Of a stretch of DNA of 60,523 bases, positions 51,514-58,137 are shown piece by piece. Numbering within the stretch: position 1 is the stretch's first letter; each line of letters starts with the position of its first letter. The stretch comes from an uncultured Lachnospiraceae bacterium. GTDB lineage: Bacteria; Bacillota; Clostridia; Lachnospirales; Lachnospiraceae. Position numbers and translations under genes: made by a program. The DNA lies in NCBI GenBank assembly GCA_910587295.1, contig CAJULP010000102.1:1-60523 (forward strand), given 5' to 3'. The notes beneath the pieces were generated by a model, which saw only the letters and a list, made by a program, of their open reading frames with translations, was not told the origin of the DNA and searched no databases.

Positions 51514-52494
51514 ATGTCACATTTGCTGGAGGTAAAAGGGCTGACGACCGCTTTTACGGGGGATTACGGTAAAAATATCAGCGTGGACCATATTGATTTT
51601 CATGTGGATGAAGGGGAAGTAGTCTGCATTGTGGGGGAATCCGGATGTGGTAAAAGCGTGACCTCGCTGTCTATTATGGGGCTTTTAAAAAGAGACGGAA
51701 AGGTTTCGGAGGGTGAAGTTTTGTTTGAGGGAAAGAATTTACTTTCCATGACAGAAAAGGAGCTGGATGAGATTCGGGGGAACCGGCTGACCATGATCTT
51801 CCAGGATCCGCTGACTTCATTGAACCCGGTTTTTACCGTGGGCAGTCAGATCATGGAAAACATTATGGCTCATATGGAACTTCCGAAAAATCAGGCGGCG
51901 CAAAGGGCGGTTTCCCTGCTTGAAAAGGTGGGAATGCCGGATCCGGAAGGGGTAATGAAAAAATACCCTCATACCCTTTCCGGCGGAATGCGGCAGCGTG
52001 TGATGATTGCCATGGCGCTTTCCTGCAACCCGAAGCTTTTGATTGCGGACGAGCCTACCACGGCCCTGGATGTGACCATACAGGCTCAGATCATGAAATT
52101 GCTCAAAGAGCTCCAAAAGGAAACCGGCATGTCTATGATCCTGATCACGCATGATATTGGCGTGGTGGCAAACATGGCGGACCGGGTGCTGGTAATGTAT
52201 GCCGGGCAGATCATCGAGGAGGCGCCGGCATATACCCTGTTTACAGATCCTAAGCATCCTTATACCCGGGCGCTTTTGAAGACTGTGCCCACCATCAGGG
52301 ATAGGGCGGAAAGGAAGCTTTTTGCCATTCCGGGGATGGTGCCGGAAAATTATGACGATATCACCGGATGCCGGTTTGCCCAGCGCTGTCCTTACCGGCG
52401 GGAAGTGTGCGGCCTGCCCCAGAAGAATTTCGTGTTTGAAGAAGGGCACAGGGCAAGGTGCGTCGTGATGAAGGAAGGGGGGATACCGGTATGA
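51514..52494 (+). CDS. Oligopeptide ABC transporter ATPase (OppD/DppD)
   Basis: The 326-residue ATPase has Walker A GESGCGKS, the ABC signature LSGGMRQRVMIAMAL, Walker B LLIADEPTTALD, and the C-terminal oligopeptide/dipeptide extension with Cys-rich GCRFAQRCPYRREVCG, probably binding an iron-sulfur cluster as in related Dpp/Opp ATPases. It is paired with the OppF-type gene, whose start overlaps its stop. Confidence 0.95.
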   Translation: MSHLLEVKGLTTAFTGDYGKNISVDHIDFHVDEGEVVCIVGESGCGKSVTSLSIMGLLKRDGKVSEGEVLFEGKNLLSMTEKELDEIRGNRLTMIFQDPLTSLNPVFTVGSQIMENIMAHMELPKNQAAQRAVSLLEKVGMPDPEGVMKKYPHTLSGGMRQRVMIAMALSCNPKLLIADEPTTALDVTIQAQIMKLLKELQKETGMSMILITHDIGVVANMADRVLVMYAGQIIEEAPAYTLFTDPKHPYTRALLKTVPTIRDRAERKLFAIPGMVPENYDDITGCRFAQRCPYRREVCGLPQKNFVFEEGHRARCVVMKEGGIPV

Positions 52495-53516
52495 GCAGGC
52501 CATCAGTTGGCAGGGAGGAAGCGGCTCCGCTTTTAAGAGTTGAAAATATGAAAAAATATTATCCCGTCAAGGGCGGGATCATCACCCATACCACAGCCCA
52601 CGTGAAGGCAGTGGACGGCGTAAGCTTTTCCATCATGGAAGGGGAAACACTGGGGCTTGTAGGGGAATCAGGATGCGGGAAATCTACCATTGGCAGGCAG
52701 CTTGTGGGATTAGAGCAGCCTACGGAAGGAAAAATTTATTACAGGGGAAAGGATTTATCCCTTTTGCACAAGAAAGAGATGCAGGGCATCAGGACCCAGC
52801 TTCAAATGGTGTTTCAGGATCCTTATTCTTCTTTGAACCCAAGAAAACATATTTATGAAATCCTGTCTCAGCCCATGCTTTACCATAAGATCTCAGACAA
52901 AAAGACAGTGGAATCGGACATGGTCAGGATTTTGGATATGGTGGGCCTTCCAAGGAGTGTTCTTGGAAGATATCCCCATGAGTTTTCCGGCGGTCAGAGG
53001 CAGAGGATCGGGATTGCCAGAGCATTGTCTTTGAATCCGCGTTTTATTGTGTGCGATGAACCCGTCAGTGCACTGGACGTATCGATTCAGGCACAGATCT
53101 TAAATCTTTTGATCGAGCTTCAAAAGGAGCTTGGGCTGACGCTTTTGTTTGTGGGACACGGACTTGGGGCGGTGAACTATGTCAGTGACCGGATCGCGGT
53201 GATGTATCTTGGGAAAATTGTGGAGATCGGGGAGGCTAAGGAGGTTTTTTCCAATCCGATCCACCCATATACCCGGGCGCTGCTTGCGGCTGTGCCGGTT
53301 CCGGATCCTTTGGAAAAAGAGAAAGAACGCCAGCTTTTACAGGGGGAGGCAGGAAACAGCACAAACCCGCCGGCAGGATGCAGGTTTCATCCAAGATGCC
53401 CCTACGCAGCCAAGATCTGCAGCCAGAGAGAGCCGCAGCTGATTGAGATGGAGGCGGGAACAGGGCATAAGGCGGCATGCCCTATTGTAATGGCGGGTAA
53501 GGAGGGATGGCAGTGA
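52491..53516 (+). CDS. Oligopeptide ABC transporter ATPase (OppF/DppF)
   Basis: The 341-residue second ATPase has Walker A GESGCGKSTIGRQL, Q-loop FQDPYSSLNPRK, signature FSGGQRQRIGIARAL, Walker B FIVCDEPVSALDVS, and the extension with RFHPRCPYAAKIC. The His-switch appears as GHGLGAVNYV rather than the usual SHDL, an unusual substitution to note (LLFVGHGLGAV). ATG 52491 overlaps the oppD stop (ATGA). Confidence 0.95.
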   Translation: MSRPSVGREEAAPLLRVENMKKYYPVKGGIITHTTAHVKAVDGVSFSIMEGETLGLVGESGCGKSTIGRQLVGLEQPTEGKIYYRGKDLSLLHKKEMQGIRTQLQMVFQDPYSSLNPRKHIYEILSQPMLYHKISDKKTVESDMVRILDMVGLPRSVLGRYPHEFSGGQRQRIGIARALSLNPRFIVCDEPVSALDVSIQAQILNLLIELQKELGLTLLFVGHGLGAVNYVSDRIAVMYLGKIVEIGEAKEVFSNPIHPYTRALLAAVPVPDPLEKEKERQLLQGEAGNSTNPPAGCRFHPRCPYAAKICSQREPQLIEMEAGTGHKAACPIVMAGKEGWQ

Positions 53517-54460
53517 GTAAATATATCATTAAACGGATTTTGATCGCAATCCCGGTTTTGATCGGTATCACGATTATAGATTATGCGATCATGTGTCTTG
53601 CGGGAAGTCCTCTGGAAATGCTGCAAGGGCCCAGGGTTTCGGAAGCGGCCGTGGAGGCAAAGGCCATAGCGCTTGGGCTGGACAAGCCCTTTTATATCCA
53701 GTATTTCGTTTGGCTTGGGCAGCTTCTGCAGGGAAATATGGGATATTCCATCAAGTCCTTTCAGTCGGTCAGCGGCATGATAGGCAGCCATTTAGGGCCC
53801 ACCTTGCTTTTGATGGGGGTATCCCTTCTTACAGGGCTTTTGATCGCAATTCCGGCAGGAATTTACAGTGCGGTGCATCAGTATTCCGCAGGGGATTATG
53901 GGTTGGTGACGTTTTCTTTTTTGGGCAGCAGTATCCCCGGTTTTTTTCTGTCGCTGTTGTTGGTTTTCGTTTTTACGGTAAAGCTTGGATGGCTTCCTTC
54001 CAGCGGTATGAGTACTCTGGGAACGGCGGGCAGTTTTGGGGATGTGGCGCGGCATATGGTGATGCCGGTAACGGTGCTTGCCATATCCATTGCGGGCAGG
54101 AATATCCGTTACATTAGAAGCGCTATGCTGGAGATTTTGCAGCAGGATTATCTGCGCACCGCAAGGGCAAAGGGGATTGGGCGTTTTCTTGTGATCAATA
54201 AACATGCCCTGCGCAATGCCATGGTCCCTATTGTAACGGTGATCGGGATGGAGATTCCGGTGCTTTTTGGCGGTGCGGTGATCGTGGAGCAGGTATTTTC
54301 CTGGCCTGGGCTGGGGCTTATGACCATGAGCGCCATATCCGGCAGGGATTATCCGGTGATTATGGGAGTATGTCTTTTGTCGGCGGTGGTGGTATTGGCT
54401 GCCAACCTGATTACGGATATTTTGTATGCGCTGGTTGACCCTGCCATCCAGTTAGATTAG
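53513..54460 (+). CDS. Oligopeptide ABC transporter permease (OppB/DppB)
   Basis: The 315-residue permease has six predicted helices and the Opp/Dpp layout: KRILIAIPVLIGITIIDYAIM at the N-terminus (core ILIAIPVLIGI), a large extracytoplasmic loop, and an EAA-type loop (YLRTARAKGIGRFLVINKHALRNA, core RTARAKGIG). GTG 53513 is preferred: it lies 7 bases after AAGGAGG and overlaps the oppF stop (GTGA), whereas ATG 53507 directly abuts the ribosome site. Confidence 0.93.
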   Translation: MSKYIIKRILIAIPVLIGITIIDYAIMCLAGSPLEMLQGPRVSEAAVEAKAIALGLDKPFYIQYFVWLGQLLQGNMGYSIKSFQSVSGMIGSHLGPTLLLMGVSLLTGLLIAIPAGIYSAVHQYSAGDYGLVTFSFLGSSIPGFFLSLLLVFVFTVKLGWLPSSGMSTLGTAGSFGDVARHMVMPVTVLAISIAGRNIRYIRSAMLEILQQDYLRTARAKGIGRFLVINKHALRNAMVPIVTVIGMEIPVLFGGAVIVEQVFSWPGLGLMTMSAISGRDYPVIMGVCLLSAVVVLAANLITDILYALVDPAIQLD

Positions 54461-54473
54461 GAGGGCATGGTAA

Positions 54474-55370
54474 GTGAAAGAAAGAGATTTTGGACAAAAG
54501 AATTGGAAACAGAAGGATATCGTCAGTGAAAGCTATTCTCAGACTGTCCTTCGGCGTTTCCGGCGTCATAAGCTGGCGGTGATCAGCCTGGTCATTTTAG
54601 GCATACTTGGCGCTGCGGCGCTTTTCGCCCCGATCATCGCGCCTTTTGACCCGGATGAGATCGTGGGAAGCTTTGGCAGTGCGCCAAGTAAGGAGTTTTG
54701 GCTGGGAACAGACCAGATTGGAAGGGATGTGTTCAGCAGGATCTTGTACGCTATGCGGGTATCCCTTCTGGTAGGAATCCTTGCCACGCTGATTTCTACG
54801 GCGGCAGGAGTGGTGCTGGGATTAATGGCAGGGTACTTTGGCGGTGTTTTGGATATGGTGATCATGCGCTTTACGGATATGGTCATGTCTTTCCCTTATA
54901 TTTTGCTGGTGCTGGTGGCGGCTTCGATTTTTAAACCGGGTATGTGGAGTATCATATTGATTTTAGGCTTCGTGGATTGGCCCGGGATTGCAAGACTGGT
55001 AAGAGGGAACGTGCTGAGTCTTCGGGAGAGTAATTTTGTAAAGGGAAGCCTGATCGCAGGGATGCCCCTGCGGCATATTTTGTTTTCAGAGATCCTGCCC
55101 AATACCGTAGCCCCAATCCTGGTGTATGCCACGTCTGTGCTGGCACTGTCCATGCTGGATGAGGCTGCCCTCAGCTTTCTGGCGATGGGGGTACAGCCGC
55201 CTACGGCAAGTCTTGGGAATATGTTAAACGGGGCACAGTCTCTTACGGTGCTGACAAGACAGCCCTGGCTTTGGCTTCCACCGGGGATCTTGATCGTTCT
55301 GTTGGTAATGGCGATCAATTTTATCGGGGATGCATTGCGGGATGCGTTAGACCCTAACAGTAGAAGATGA
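54474..55370 (+). CDS. Oligopeptide ABC transporter permease (OppC/DppC)
   Basis: The 298-residue permease starts at GTG 54474 after AGGAGGGC. It has a cytoplasmic N-terminus, then AVISLVILGILGAAALFAPI, the conserved FWLGTDQIGRDVFSRILYAMR (core LGTDQIGRDVFSR), and the ATPase-contact loop RESNFVKGSLIAG. It completes the transporter with the OppB-type permease. Confidence 0.95.
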   Translation: MKERDFGQKNWKQKDIVSESYSQTVLRRFRRHKLAVISLVILGILGAAALFAPIIAPFDPDEIVGSFGSAPSKEFWLGTDQIGRDVFSRILYAMRVSLLVGILATLISTAAGVVLGLMAGYFGGVLDMVIMRFTDMVMSFPYILLVLVAASIFKPGMWSIILILGFVDWPGIARLVRGNVLSLRESNFVKGSLIAGMPLRHILFSEILPNTVAPILVYATSVLALSMLDEAALSFLAMGVQPPTASLGNMLNGAQSLTVLTRQPWLWLPPGILIVLLVMAINFIGDALRDALDPNSRR

Positions 55371-55403
55371 TTTTTAATCAAAAAAGTTGAAGGAGTAACG
55401 GTT

Positions 55404-56537
55404 ATGGGCAGTTTGGAAGATTTTCAGGATTTGGATGGCAGGTTAAAAGAGATTTTTAAGTGGTTTCACAGCCATCCGGAATTATCTTATAAGGAGTATG
55501 AGACCACAAAGAAGATCAGGGAAATCCTGGAAGAGGAAGGAGTGGAGATTCTGCCCTGCGGGCTGGAAACCGGCCTGATCGCAGTTATCCGGGGAGAAAA
55601 GGAAGGTCCGATCCAGGCTCTTCGCTGTGACATAGACGCTTTGCCGATCCAGGAAAAAAGCGGGCTTTCCTATGCTTCTGTTTATCCCGGAAAGATGCAT
55701 GCCTGTGGGCATGATTTTCACATTACGGTAGGGATAGGCTGTGCGCTTTTGCTAAAGGAAAGAAGAAAGGAATTGTCAGGCACGGTGAAGATTATTTTTC
55801 AGCCTGCTGAGGAAACCGCATTAGGGGCATTAAAAATATTGGAGACGGATGTGATGACCGATGTGCAGCGGATATGGGGAATCCATGCGGATCCCACGAA
55901 TGAAGTGGGAACCATCGGGATACGGGAAGGCGCTGTGACTGCGGCTGTGGACCGTTTTGTGGTGACTGTGAAAGGTGTGGGCTGCCATGGGGCGCATCCG
56001 GATGACGGAAAGGATCCTGTTCCTGCAGCGGCTGCCATGGTGCAGGCATTCCAGACTATTGTGACCAGGGATATCAATGCTTTCCACCCGGCGCTTTTAA
56101 GTGTGACCAGGATTCAGGCAGGAAACACCTGGAACGTGATACCGGAAACCGCACAGCTTGAAGGAACAGTCCGTACCATGGACAAGAAAGACAGGCAGCT
56201 TGTTCAACAGCGTATCAGGGAAATTGCCGAATATACGGCTCTTGGCTATGGGATGAATGCGGAAGTTGAGTGGATAGCCGCTTCTCCCGAAACAATAAAT
56301 GACGAGGAGATGGTGGAAATCTGCAGGGAAAAAGCTTTGAAAATGAACCTGCAGGTGGTGCCGGAAGAAAGATCCATGGGAGGAGACGACTTCTCCTTTT
56401 TGGAAGAACAGATACCGGGATGCTATATTAAGATTGGAACCGGGAAGGGACAGCTGATCCATCAGCCGGGGTTTGCGGTGGATGTTAAGGCGGTCATGAT
56501 AACGGTGGAGTACATGGCCGGGCTTTTGGGCATATAG
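55404..56537 (+). CDS. M20 family amidohydrolase
   Basis: The 377-residue enzyme belongs to the IAA-amino-acid hydrolase/N-acyl-amino-acid amidohydrolase group. Metal-site motifs are HACGHDFH and FQPAEET; further landmarks are CHGAHPDDGKDPV, GNTWNVIPETAQLEGTVR (core NVIPETAQLEGT) and MGGDDFSFL. Placed 33 bases after the last permease gene, it probably processes imported peptides or acylated amino acids. Confidence 0.92.
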   Translation: MGSLEDFQDLDGRLKEIFKWFHSHPELSYKEYETTKKIREILEEEGVEILPCGLETGLIAVIRGEKEGPIQALRCDIDALPIQEKSGLSYASVYPGKMHACGHDFHITVGIGCALLLKERRKELSGTVKIIFQPAEETALGALKILETDVMTDVQRIWGIHADPTNEVGTIGIREGAVTAAVDRFVVTVKGVGCHGAHPDDGKDPVPAAAAMVQAFQTIVTRDINAFHPALLSVTRIQAGNTWNVIPETAQLEGTVRTMDKKDRQLVQQRIREIAEYTALGYGMNAEVEWIAASPETINDEEMVEICREKALKMNLQVVPEERSMGGDDFSFLEEQIPGCYIKIGTGKGQLIHQPGFAVDVKAVMITVEYMAGLLGI

Positions 56538-56560
56538 TATATGCATATTTAGGCAGGGAA

Positions 56561-57286
56561 TCACGAAATTGACAAGATAAGTTGAAGCCTGTTTCCGGCA
56601 TGATCAGGAACATAGACATTCACGGTTTCTTCCAGATGGGAGAAGGTAACGCATCCGGAGGAAGGGTCAACGGAAATGGGCTCTACGTTTTTCCCGTCAA
56701 GGGTAGTGGTCTGTATATGGTCAAAGTCAACGCCTGAAAGTTCATCAGAAAGGTAGAGATAGATCAGACTGCCCTCCCTGTGGCAGCTCTCTGCAACAGG
56801 GTTGTCTTTATCCACCATAGTGACATCAACATATTGAGTTGCGCTTTTTTGATTAAGGAGCGTTACGGTAATTTCCATTTGCCCGTTAACGGGAGGTTCT
56901 ACGGAATATACGTGAGATTCCGTCTCATATACAGGGATGTGTCTCCCATCAATAGAGACACTTACCCTATCTACCAGCATAAACGAATCCACATTGACTT
57001 GATAAACGGGATTATACTCATCCTCTTCCGCTTTATTCTTTATGGTAAAGGAGGATGGGATTCGCGATACATATAAAACGGCAAGCAATAAGAAGATTGT
57101 TATTGCCGTTACGATAAAAATGTTACGAACAGTATGACGTTTTTTTTGAAAAAGTCCATTGGCGGCAAGGACATCTAACGGGATGGTGTTAGGCTCCGCC
57201 TGTGCGGCTTTAAAAGCTTGTTCCAGAATCCGGTTAGCGTCTTCCATATTCAAATTATATTTTGAAATTTTGTTAAATTGTTTCAT
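56561..57286 (-). CDS. Putative membrane-bound anti-sigma factor
   Basis: The 241-residue product has a cytoplasmic N-terminus of about 50 residues (with MEDANRILEQAFKAAQ), one membrane helix (IFIVTAITIFLLLAVLYVS) and an extracytoplasmic beta-rich domain (VSVSIDGRHIPVYETESHVYSV; core SIDGRHIPVYET) resembling Ig-like regulators. The layout and the ATGA overlap with the sigma region-4 ORF make it a likely cognate anti-sigma. GGGAGGTGA lies at good spacing. No zinc-binding anti-sigma motif is visible, so the type is uncertain. Confidence 0.65.
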   Translation of the reverse strand: MKQFNKISKYNLNMEDANRILEQAFKAAQAEPNTIPLDVLAANGLFQKKRHTVRNIFIVTAITIFLLLAVLYVSRIPSSFTIKNKAEEDEYNPVYQVNVDSFMLVDRVSVSIDGRHIPVYETESHVYSVEPPVNGQMEITVTLLNQKSATQYVDVTMVDKDNPVAESCHREGSLIYLYLSDELSGVDFDHIQTTTLDGKNVEPISVDPSSGCVTFSHLEETVNVYVPDHAGNRLQLILSIS

Positions 57287-57531
57287 GCAAAAAAGTCACC
57301 TCCCTGCTGTTGAAGTAGTTTTTCCAGATGCTCTTTTCCACTCTTTAAATATCGTTTAACAGTACTTCTGCTGATATCCATAAGCTTGGCAATCTCATCA
57401 TGCTTCAGGTTACGGTAAAACTTCAGGATGATCACCTGAGACTCCGTAAACGGGAGATTTAAGATCTGTTTCATTAAAAATTTTTGTGAATCAACCTGGA
57501 CGATCAATTCTTCCGCACTGCTGACCGTCAT
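57283..57531 (-). CDS. Sigma factor region 4 (second half of a split sigma gene)
   Basis: This 82-residue ORF carries the sigma-70 region 4 helix-turn-helix: LPFTESQVIILKFYRNLKHDEIAKLMDISRSTVKRYL (cores ESQVIILKFYRN and EIAKLMDISRSTVKRYLKSG). Its ATG overlaps the TGA of the region 2 ORF (ATGA) but has no ribosome site of its own. Adding one C to the run of eight at 57540-57547 would fuse it in frame to the upstream ORF, giving a 202-residue sigma factor of normal length. Confidence 0.75.
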   Translation of the reverse strand: MTVSSAEELIVQVDSQKFLMKQILNLPFTESQVIILKFYRNLKHDEIAKLMDISRSTVKRYLKSGKEHLEKLLQQQGGDFFA

Positions 57532-57890
57532 TTCCGATTGGGGGGGGTATTTTGTGTTGAGGAAGTCTCTGAATCGGAATGATCAAAACCAATCAGCTCC
57601 GCATTGTAGCGTTCCTGCTTTTTGTGAAGATGAAAACACACGCGGAAATTGATCTGATTCAGCCATGCGATCAAAAGCATGGGATCCCTCAGTTTTGAGA
57701 GGTTCCGAAGAGCAAGTATGTAGGTTTCCTGCAAGGCATCCTGAGCAAGATATTCATCTTTCAAATAACTGAATGCGAAGTGATATTGCTTCTGATATGT
57801 CGCCGCATATAGTTCCGCAAAAGCATCGCTGTCGCCGTTTTGCGCATTGATAACCAAGTCCGCAAGATAATTATAATCCAAAACAACCAT
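57528..57890 (-). CDS. Sigma factor region 2 (first half of a split sigma gene)
   Basis: This 120-residue ORF holds a sigma-70 region 2: SDAFAELYAATYQKQYHFAF, then YLKDEYLAQDALQETYILAL (core AQDALQETYILAL) and MLLIAWLNQINFRVC. It starts at ATG 57890 after GGGGAGGTGA. Just after the inter-domain linker the frame enters a run of eight C residues and stops at once (TPPNRK, then TGA). With nine C it would read through to region 4. Alone it could bind core polymerase and melt a -10, but would lack the -35-binding domain. Confidence 0.8.
   Translation of the reverse strand: MVVLDYNYLADLVINAQNGDSDAFAELYAATYQKQYHFAFSYLKDEYLAQDALQETYILALRNLSKLRDPMLLIAWLNQINFRVCFHLHKKQERYNAELIGFDHSDSETSSTQNTPPNRK
57540..57547 (-). 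repeat. Eight-C homopolymer run inside the sigma gene
   Basis: On the plus strand it is eight consecutive G residues. It lies at the junction between sigma regions 2 and 4, exactly where the reading frame breaks. Nine (or six) C residues restore one continuous sigma factor; eight do not. Confidence 0.95.
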
Positions 57891-57942
57891 ATGCAGTCAC
57901 CTCCCCGAACCGTATCCCGTAAACAGGATACTTTTTATTGGC

Positions 57943-57971
57943 AGTATAGCACACCTTTTTTAAAATGTAAA
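57943..57971 (-). promoter_or_regulatory. Promoter of the sigma/anti-sigma operon
   Basis: On the minus strand TTTACA (plus 57966-57971), 17-base spacer and TATACT (plus 57943-57948) form a sigma-A-like promoter 53 bases before the ATG. A small hairpin (GTATCC 57912-57917 with GGATAC 57926-57931) lies in the leader. Confidence 0.7.
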
Positions 57972-58137
57972 AAATAAAAAAATTTTTTTAAATATTTATA
58001 AAAATTTTGAACCCCCTCCCCCTTTTTATGACACTTCACTTATATAAGGGATTGGAAACAGTCCTTAATAACAAGTTTAAAGGGTGGATAAAGCATATGT
58101 CACCTGAAAATATTTCATACAAGGAAGGGGAGAAGAA
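57972..58137 (+). promoter_or_regulatory. Upstream region of the large surface protein
   Basis: This stretch is very A/T-rich, then contains a pyrimidine tract (five C, T, five C at 58012-58022, followed by TTTTT) and TATATAA at 58041-58047. I see no sigma-A -35 at the right distance from TATATAA, so the gene may need another sigma factor, for which the divergent sigma gene is the obvious candidate. AAGGGGAG precedes ATG 58138. Confidence 0.4.

Noticed and set aside
57911..57940. GTATCC/GGATAC hairpin plus T-run as a plus-strand terminator
   Set aside because: No plus-strand gene ends here; it lies in the leader of the minus-strand sigma operon.
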